A DNA stretch of 64,000 nt from Arsenophonus sp052401645. GTDB lineage: Bacteria > Pseudomonadota > Gammaproteobacteria > Enterobacterales > Enterobacteriaceae. Within the stretch, counting starts at the first letter, position 1. The number at the start of each line of letters is the position of its first letter. Shown here piece after piece: positions 55,317 to 64,000 of the stretch. The notes under the pieces were generated by a model. It worked only from the letters and a program-made list of their open reading frames with translations, was not told where the DNA came from and made no database searches. The position numbers were made by a program, and so were the translations under genes. Location: assembly GCA_052401645.1 (NCBI GenBank), contig CP198939.1, forward strand, positions 1,364,001 through 1,428,000. Reading direction: 5' to 3'.

Positions 55317-58300
55317 AGTCATTAAAATAAGTAATTATTTAATGCTTTAAAATTTACTCTATATTAATTATTATTTAATAAATAAACTTTTATTTTTTCT
55401 AAAAGTAAGATTTTTTTTACCTATGACTAAAATTTAATCAGACATATTAGTATTAATCATTTTAATATATATTCTTGTATAAGATATTAAAGTTTTTTAT
55501 TAACTTTATCACTTATTCCTAAGATAGTATATTATATACTATATAGTATTTTATATATTGATAAGAATAATAATTACATTATGAGATATTATGAACTATA
55601 ATTTTATTATTAGTTTAATAATAAACTAATAATCTTTTATTTTAATTAAAGATCATTTATTAATGTTAATAATTTTCTGATATAACTAAATATAAAATTG
55701 GTTCTTGTTATCTTTTAATATCTTAATATTTATTTGTTAAACTTATTTTAAAATAAATTATATTATCGTACTTACTTATCAAAATCAATGTTTACTATAG
55801 TGATAAATTAATTTATAATTTAATATATAAAATATTAATCTAAATAATATACTTGTATTCTTTAAAATAGAGAATAATATTTTAATCGCTATAATTATAT
55901 TTTATGAAAAAATAAATAATTTTATTACTATTATATTTAAATGTTATAAAACTATTAGCAATAGATAATATAAATTATATTTATTGAAAATTTTTTTAAA
56001 AAATTAAATTTTATTGATTTTTTATCATAATAAGTCTAGTCTATTTTATATATATTCAATATATACTTTTATCTATATAAAACTAATATATAAAAATATT
56101 AATTTTATTTTTATGATTAAAATTAGCGAATATTTAGAATTTAGATTTGGAAAACACTTGTCAATTTTATAATTCATCTAATCTAAAGTTAGAGAAGTAT
56201 TTATTATATTATGATAATTGATTTATGATTAATTATATCTTTTGTTATCTTAAGTAATCAGTAATGACAAATAAATTTATTATTAATATTTTCTTATTAA
56301 ATTTTAATTTAAATTATTTTAAGAAACTATATTACTTTTACTGATATAGATAATATATAAGATACTTATTATATTAATTAAAAACTAATACTCTTGTATT
56401 TATTAATATAAAGATATTTTAGTTAATTTAATTTTATTATTTATTAATCTAGATTTTTAAAAATCCATGAAGATAAAAACTATATCTACAATTTAAGTAT
56501 AATCCCTATTTATTATTTAAACGAATATTTTTATACTTATTAGTATATAAGTAGTATATTTGTTATGATAATAAATTTATTATATCTGTTTTTTATTTAT
56601 TTAAATAAAAGCATTATATTTATTTTTTAATTTATTTATATTATCAGAATTAATTTATATATAAATCAGTTCTATTTATATCGTATTAATAATATGATAA
56701 TTCAATAATTGATTGTATAATAATCTATTATTTTACTAATTTTAATATAAATAAATTATTTATAGTTTTACTTTTCTTATTCTATAATATATAGAGATTA
56801 ATAATCTATTAATTATATATTATTAATATTTTTTATAAAAGTAATAATTTAATTAAAATTAAAAATTTTTAAAATTTATTAATATAATTTTTTAACATAA
56901 TAATTGAATAAATATTTTTATCTATAACTTTAGTTTTACTAAAATTCCATTAATTTTTATTTATTTATTTTATAAACGACATTTTATTACAAAATTTTGA
57001 TCTAAAATATAAAAAGTTTATGGTAAAAATTAATTTGGTTATGATGATTACAAATAATCAATTACTACAAAATACTTTATTGCTAAAAATATCAGCGATA
57101 TTTTATTTTTAAGTATATATTTTACATTATTTTAATAAACACAATAATAGAACTTTATTAAATAATATTCATCAATAATATTATTAATATTCATTTTTGA
57201 TAAAAATTTATTTATTGAAATAAAAAATATAGATTATTATCTCGTATTCATTGAATACTTTTAAAGTAGAATATCAAAAGAATATTAATCTTAACTTTAT
57301 TCATATAATTTTAAATTCTTAGTTCTACAAGAAAATTATCTTTTCAAATTTAATAAAAACTACTATTTATAAGAAAACATGGATTAAAATAATTAAAAAC
57401 TTTAAAATAAATTAACAAAATATTCATGATAAATATAACTTTTAATATTAGATTAATTTTATAGGTGAAGCATAAACTTAAAGTAAAGATATATTATACT
57501 TTAATATATTTCACTATATTCTTAGTCTTATTAAAAACTTATTAAATTTTTAATTTATAAAAACTTTTTTATTTTTGTTGAAATTAATAAACTTATTTTA
57601 TTTGGAATTAATTTTTTTAATCATTATTAACCATCATTAAATTAATTATTTATTTTTAGATTTAAATAAAAACTAAATTAAAACTTATTTATATATTTAG
57701 ATTAAAAATAAATATTCAATTTTTAAACTTTTATAGTGAAAAGTTATAATTTAATTATTACAAATTTTATTTATTTTAATATTTTATAATTATCTGTATA
57801 TGTATAAAATATATTGAAATTCTATTTAATTTACTATTATAATAATTAAGATAATATAATATATTTATCAATGATTCTATTTATTATTATGCTTATTCTT
57901 AGAATTTTATATTTAATATAGTAGATATTAATAAAAATATATAATTAAAAATTTATTAAAAAATTATTCATACTATATAATTAAATAAAATTATCAAATT
58001 TATTTTTCTGTAAAGTAATTTATTAATATTTTATTATTTTTTATAAAAATAAATCAATAAATCAATGTTATTAAGTAAAAGAGATATATATTCTCTTTTA
58101 ATTTAATATCACATTTAGTAATATCCTAATAATAATTATTTTATAAAAAATATTAAATTTCTTTTGAATTTTTAATCTTTATTTTTATCATTTTAATAAT
58201 GATATAATTTATATTTAAATTATATAATTACATTTTAATTATAAAATATATATTTTACTATAAGTTTTTTACATTTATTTATTCTAAGTTATCAAATTAA

Positions 58301-58856
58301 TTAACTAATTTATTATATTAATACTTATTCGTCATATTATTATTTCTGATTATTATATTTATTTATTATTGAAATGATAATATAAGATTATTATCTTATA
58401 AGTTGAATTTTATATATTAACTACTTCTATACTAATCTATTCAATTAATTTTCTCATAATTATACTATATGTTATTTTGTTTTATATTATTGTATTTTTT
58501 GTAAATATTAAATTAAAATAAAAATATAAAATCATAGTTTCAATATTATTTTCTATAAAACAGTTTTAATAATAAAAGAATGTATACTATAGAATTTAAA
58601 GTAATTAGATAACTTTAAAATATGATGATTTTTGACACTAATATTTGGTGATATTTTCACTATCATTTTAATAAGTATCTATTATTGAATATATCTTGAC
58701 ATTTTATTTCATTACTATTAATTATAGTATATATTTTATAATTAGTAATATAATATATAAAAGTATATTATAAAATAATAATTTTTAGTTTGTTTTGAAC
58801 ATAGATTGTTATCTAAATTATAAATTTAACTAAATAAAAAACTATATAGCAATTAG

Positions 58857-58884
58857 TTAACATAATTTAATTAAATTATGTTAA
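58857..58884. repeat. 28-base perfect palindrome
   Basis: TTAACATAATTTAA followed by its reverse complement; a third copy of AAATTATGTTAAT lies at about 58900. The size is within chance for such sequence. Confidence 0.35.
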
Positions 58885-59484
58885 TATTATTTAATATATA
58901 AATTATGTTAATTTTTATACATAAATTTTATTATTTATTATAAATATAATATCAATAGTAATAATTTTATATTTACTATTAATAATCATTACATTTTTTT
59001 AAATAAAAATATGATTAATTTTATTTTAAAACAATAAAATTCAAACGTTATTGTAAATAATATTTAAAATAAAACGCTAACATTATATCAAAAATTGATT
59101 TAATGTCATATTAATTCCTCAATTGTTTTTATTTATTTTATATTTTTATTGTATTATTTATATATAATTTCAAATTACTTATATAAATTTAGATATTTTA
59201 ACTTTTAAATAAGACTTATTTAAAATAAAGTAAATAAATATAATAATTTATTCTATTAAATATTAAATCTATAAATAAATAACAAAAAAATTTATAGATG
59301 CTATATTAATTAAATTAATATTATTAATATTAATTTAATAAAAATTAATAAATATATATTAACTTTCAACCTATGAAATATTTTTTATAAAAAAACTTAT
59401 TAATTATCTTTAATAAATACATTATTCGTAATGATATTAAATAAAAAAAGAAAATCTATCAGAAATTTATAAGATAAATATAAG

Positions 59485-59520
59485 TTTATACATTAATTTT
59501 TTAAAAAATTAATGTATAAA
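59485..59520 (-). terminator. 36-base palindrome downstream of ydiK
   Basis: TTTATACATTAATTTTTT (59485-59502) is followed directly by its exact reverse complement (59503-59520). On the ydiK strand it lies about 250 bases past the stop. It could end that transcript, though the distance is long and the stem is almost all A-T. Confidence 0.35.
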
Positions 59521-59772
59521 TATAGTATTATATAAAAAATATTATTTTAGTAAAAACTACCTTCAAAGAATAACTCATTTAAGTTAAATTAGAATCAATT
59601 ATTATTGATAATATTATAAATAAATTTATAAAGTTTATTTATGATAAAAAATCAATTTTTATCTTTTAAAAACTTTAATATAATATTTTAAAATAATTTA
59701 AATATAAAGATAATATAAAATATTAATTAAGCTAATTTTATTAATTTTAAAATTTTTTTTATAGCAAATATT

Positions 59773-60861
59773 TTATTTAAATTGTTTAATAAATTCAATT
59801 GGTTTTGGGACAGGGACCTCGTTCATCCAAGTAGTAAGTAAATTATGTGATACAGCTAAAACAACTGGACCAATGAAAAGACCAATAACACCAAATGATA
59901 AAATTCCACCAATAACACCAATCAAAATAAGTATCATTGATAAATTTGCACTTATTTTTATTAAAATAGGACGTAATATACTATCCATTGTTGCGACAAC
60001 TATACTCCATATAATCATAATTATAGCCCATGTAGTGTCACCTGATAGGAATAACCATATTATTGATGGTATCATAATAAATAACGGACCAAGTTGAGCA
60101 ATGCAACATATAAAAATAAGAATTGTTAATATTGCAACATATGGAATATTTGATAAAACTAAACCAATTCCACTAATAATTGCTTGTATTAATGCAGTTA
60201 CAACTACACCTAAAGCAACAGCGCGAATTGATTGAGCAGCAAGTAAAATAACAGTATCACCTCTTCTACCTGCCAAACGAATAGCAAAATGCCGAATATT
60301 TAATGTAACACTTTCTCCATTTAGAAAAAGTAAATGACTAAATATTAACATTACAATAAGATGAAACATGAAACGACCAGCATTAATAGCTTGTTCCAAA
60401 AGCCAACTTGTTGCTTCACCAAGATAAGGTTGTAACTTAGTAATTAAAGCATTACTACTATTAGCTATCAACGCATGCCAGCCATAGAAAAGTTTATTAC
60501 CTATGAATGGTAAATTTTTCAATAAAAGTAGATCTTGTGATCTAATTTTAGAAGGCGATTTTGCCCATGTAATTAATGTATCACCATTTTGTATTATGCT
60601 ACTAATTAATATTGCAAAAGGGATAGCAAATAATAATGCTACTAACAGTGTCATTATTATACTTGCTAGCCATTTTTTATACCATAATTTATTTTCAATT
60701 TTTTTAAATAATGACCAAGTTGCAATAACAACCATTCCTGCCCAAAGAAAACCAAGTATGAATGGTTTCAATATAAAAGAACATGCTGTTAACATCAATA
60801 AAATAGCAATTATACTAAAAATAAATTTAGGTAAATCATTAGTATATTTAGTTTTTTCCAT
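59773..60861 (-). CDS. ydiK: AI-2E/PerM-family membrane protein YdiK
   Basis: Inner-membrane protein of the AI-2E transporter (UPF0118/PerM) family; the substrate of YdiK is not established. It has 362 residues against 370 in E. coli. Hydrophobic segments lie at about 12-31, 33-51, 64-87, 158-177, 205-235, 237-262, 264-300 and 305-345. FILGFLWAGMVVIATW near 34, IRHFAIRLAGRRGD near 187, IRAVALGVVVTALIQA, GDTTWAIIM and IGVIGGILSFGVIGLFIGPV match E. coli YdiK closely. The start ATG has only a weak AGG upstream. It stands alone, with aroH 9 kb away on the same strand. Retention of an uncharacterised transporter in so poor a genome is notable. Confidence 0.94.
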   Translation of the reverse strand: MEKTKYTNDLPKFIFSIIAILLMLTACSFILKPFILGFLWAGMVVIATWSLFKKIENKLWYKKWLASIIMTLLVALLFAIPFAILISSIIQNGDTLITWAKSPSKIRSQDLLLLKNLPFIGNKLFYGWHALIANSSNALITKLQPYLGEATSWLLEQAINAGRFMFHLIVMLIFSHLLFLNGESVTLNIRHFAIRLAGRRGDTVILLAAQSIRAVALGVVVTALIQAIISGIGLVLSNIPYVAILTILIFICCIAQLGPLFIMIPSIIWLFLSGDTTWAIIMIIWSIVVATMDSILRPILIKISANLSMILILIGVIGGILSFGVIGLFIGPVVLAVSHNLLTTWMNEVPVPKPIEFIKQFK

Positions 60862-63800
60862 ATATATTAGCCTGATTATAAAGATAATAAACTTGATATT
60901 ATCTGTATTTTATTTATTACATAATTAATCATATACTATATAACTAATAAAAATTGGAGGAATAATGGAGTATATTAAAAAATTTTAAATAATAAAAACT
61001 TTATTACCACATCTTATATAGTATTTATCTTTAATAAAAGTAGTGTATAAAATATAAAATAACACCAATTTGAAAAATTAACTAATATAGTAATTTTGTA
61101 TATAAACGATTTTTATTATCTAAGTCAACAGATAATGTTATCTACTAATTTATTTGTTAAAGTTAATGTATTACACAATATTAGATTATAGAATTTTCAT
61201 TATTATTAAAATTTCTAATAATAAAAAAATAAATCATTAATCGATAAATATTTAAATGAATAGTTATATTAAATAGTAATAGTTATATTTTAATTATAAA
61301 ATATCTACATTTTATTCTGAAATATTTTTTAATTATTAAAATAAATATAAATTTATCTTATGCTTATCTTATTATAAAAGTTAATAATTAACTGATGATT
61401 TCATTAATAATATATGATAAGAATTACTCCTTTATTAGATTAATTTTTATCATTAAAGATATTATAAATTCTTAAGTAATATTTTATATTAATAAATAAT
61501 CTATTTTATCGTTTTATTAATATATTTTTTTAAATAAAATTTATTTTTTATTTTATTTTAAAAAATAAAAATAACATATGATAACTAATTATTAGAATAT
61601 TTAGAATTATCAATAATATCTTAATCTTATATCTATATAAATAAAAACGATCTATATGTAGAATTTATAAAAACTTTAAGTTGTAATTTCTAAAACAAAT
61701 CATTGCTTTAATATAATAAAAACAACAAATTACTATTTTTACTTATTTCCTAATTTTTAATTAACATTAAAATAATACTAGTTATCTTCTTTAAGAAAAA
61801 ATAAATATTGAAAATATATATTAATATTTTAACGAATCATATTAATTAGATAGAATGTCTTGATTTAGAAAAGAAATTACATTATAAATTATATAATCAT
61901 GAAAGCTATTTTAAATCTATTCAAAATATTATAACATATCTAAAAATTAAGTTTCATGTAAATATTTTTTTATCTATGATAAAAAAAAATAGAAAAGATT
62001 TTTATAAATATAAATTATATAAAATATAGTTTTATTATTAATTAGAATTGACTAAAACTTAATCTTTAAAATAAAAGAATCATAAGAAATAATAATGTTT
62101 TATTTATCTTATAAAATTCAAATTTATTAATAATATAAGAAAACAAATAACTATTTACTAATGGTAAATAACTATAGTTATGATTGTTATATAAAAAATC
62201 AATTATAAAATGAAGGATTTTAATGAAATAAAAACTAATTAAGGAATATTCAAAATTATATAAAAATTATAAATCAAAATAATTAGTAGTATAATTGATA
62301 TACAAAATCTAGTTATTTTAAATTAATAAAAATATAATATTAAGTTTTAGATTTAAAAAAAGACGTACGTAATTTATTAAAAATCAATAATATTAAAATT
62401 ATTATCTTTTTATGATATAATATTAGATTAAATGATTGAATATATGATTAAAGTGTTTAATATTACATATTTTATATATGGTAGTAGCATATTATTAATA
62501 AAAAAAATAATGGATCTTTTATAAGATAAATATTTTTACTATTTTAGTAAAATTTATTTGTTATAGTAAAAATAAATTTGTATTAATTTCTTTCTTAATA
62601 TATATTAATGAAATAAATTATTAAAATTTATTTAGCATAATGTTAAAAATAATTAAATATATAGATATATTAGTTTTAATTGAATTAATCATGTGATATA
62701 TATAAAATATATCTAAAGATTTTTAATAAAAAGTTCTAAATTTAAAATTAGCGAAATAAAGTATTAGTATAATTATTTTACCTTCTTATTATTTTTAATT
62801 GAATTATTAACAGAATAATACTATGGATATTTTTTAATTTTATTTTTAATAAAAATAGGATTTAATATTAAATATTAATTTATGATAATAATGATATTAT
62901 ATAAACTTCTATTAAAATTGTTTAACAAGATGATAAGGTGTATAAATATCTTAGAAATTATTTTTTAATAGAATTAATTTATTATATTTCACATCAAAAT
63001 AAATTCTTTTCTAAAATAAAGTGTATATTCTATTTATGTTATTAATAATATAAATAAATAATCACATATAAATTATTATAATTAAATTATTTTATTATTT
63101 GTGATTTAAGTTAGATTTTTGAAAATATTATTATTTAATATAATCATAAATTTAATTTTATTAAAATAGAAAATAATAAATTTTATTTTAATAATTAAAC
63201 TAAACTAATATTATTTCTTCTATAAGTTATATAGGATTGGTTAATATAACATATAGTTTATTTAATTAATAATCAAATTAAGTGCTATTAATTTGATAGT
63301 ATATATTAATATTTTATAAATGTAAAAAGTAAATTTTGATATCACTTCATAATTTTATTTCGTAAAAATATTATATGCTATTTAATTAATAAATTAATTA
63401 ACGATATATTTTAAAAAAAAATATTTTTATGATATATTCTTAAAATTATAGTTAATAATAAAAAATTAATTAGAAATTAAATATTTTATTTTATTTATAA
63501 TTTTAATTAGTTAATTTAAATTATATGATTTAATGATTTTTATTTATCGTAGATCTTATGAATTAACAGATAGATAGATATCTATATAACATAGAATAGA
63601 TATGATTTGTTAATTAATATTCGTAGATTAACAAAATCGACTAGCTGCTTATAATTAATAATTATATTTCTTCTGATAGCTTTAATAATTATATTTCTAA
63701 ATTTAATATATTAATTAAAATTAATAACTTAACTTTAGTATGTTTATTTTTTGTATACTGATATCTTAATATTATATATTTTCAGATTACTAATTCTATA

Positions 63801-64000
63801 TTTTTCTCATTAAGAAATATATAAAAAAATTTTTGATTTAAATTATTCAATGCAATTATTAAATTATATCTATTTTTTTATGAAAATAAAATAAAGATTA
63901 TTTTCGATTTATTTACTTAAAATAATTTTTATTGATAATCTAAATTATATAAATATTTTATTAAAATAAATCTGTATTTTATTTATTTAATCAATTATAT
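60862..64000. other. 3.1-kb gene-free A+T-rich end region
   Basis: Nothing coding is recognised up to the window edge. An orphan TTGGAGG with ATG and seven codons lies at 60954-60988. A cluster of short repeats is at 63548-63635: CGTAGAT occurs twice, and TTTGTTAAT/ATTAACAAA form a 9-bp stem with a 12-base loop at 63606-63635. Confidence 0.7.
60956..60988 (+). pseudogene. Orphan ribosome binding site with 7-codon frame
   Basis: GGAGG at 60956-60960, four bases, then ATG at 60965 and six more codons (MEYIKKF) to TAA. This is the strongest Shine-Dalgarno sequence not attached to a real gene. It is divergent from ydiK, so it may mark the start of a gene whose body has eroded. The original gene cannot be told. 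Confidence 0.3.

Larger units (their letters stand above)
50804..59772. other. 9-kb gene-free A+T-rich stretch
   Basis: Between aroH and ydiK. ppsR and ppsA should lie next to aroH. A possible ppsA start relic is at 53555-53625; no ppsR trace was found. An ACTAGT at 50848-50853, upstream of aroH, resembles half of a TrpR operator. Other contents are an 18-bp hairpin (55279-55316), a 16-bp stem (54592-54632), a 28-base palindrome (58857-58884), a 36-base palindrome (59485-59520), and a patch near 56110-56230 with short frames that I do not recognise. Confidence 0.7.

Noticed and set aside
56110..56230. Short frames (MIKISEYLEFRFGKH and a following shifted frame)
   Set aside because: Could be a frameshifted relic, but I recognise no family and the frames are within chance length.
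60503..60928. 141-codon plus-strand frame over ydiK
   Set aside because: Antisense of the conserved YdiK coding sequence; Asn/Ile-rich and without similarity.
1..64000. CRISPR arrays, insertion sequences, prophage or toxin-antitoxin genes
   Set aside because: Looked for regularly spaced repeats, transposase-like frames and paired small genes; none seen.

Overview
The window looks like chromosome from a gammaproteobacterial (Enterobacterales) symbiont in an advanced state of decay. Every recognisable protein aligns by eye with Escherichia/Serratia-type homologues, mostly at near full length, but the DNA between genes is extremely A+T-rich and carries almost nothing. I count 14 protein genes covering about 16 kb of 64 kb, roughly 25% coding. 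No tRNA, rRNA, insertion sequence, prophage, CRISPR array or toxin-antitoxin gene is visible. Host restriction is an inference from this decay; the host and genus cannot be read from the window.

Layout. Block 1 (1-17.8 kb) keeps the enterobacterial order lpxC, DUF721/dciA, (secM lost), secA, (mutT lost), yacG, (zapD lost), coaE, a 5 kb empty stretch where guaC/nadC/amp/aroP/pdhR would lie, then aceE-aceF-lpd and a strong hairpin. An 8.2 kb empty stretch follows. Block 2 (25.9-36.2 kb) is the rpiA, (serA lost), zapA, (pepP relic), ubiH, ubiI neighbourhood, followed by 13.6 kb without a gene. Block 3 (49.7-60.9 kb) holds aroH and ydiK, 9 kb apart, with a possible ppsA start relic between them. 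The last 3.1 kb is empty.

Function. The retained genes describe a cell that still makes lipid A (lpxC), exports proteins (secA), divides with FtsZ (zapA), makes CoA (coaE), oxidises pyruvate to acetyl-CoA (aceE/aceF/lpd), makes ribose phosphate (rpiA), hydroxylates the ubiquinone ring (ubiH, ubiI) and feeds the shikimate pathway through a Trp-type DAHP synthase (aroH). This suggests aerobic metabolism and possible aromatic amino-acid supply to a host.

Most notable points: the very low coding density with gene order preserved around the gaps; an AceF with two lipoyl domains, one lacking the lipoyl-accepting lysine, and with Asn in place of the catalytic-motif Asp; faint relics of pepP, gcvT and ppsA where synteny predicts them; and isolated perfect inverted repeats, the clearest being a 21-bp-stem hairpin after lpd. 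I found no convincing new multigene system. The unusual object is the genome architecture itself.
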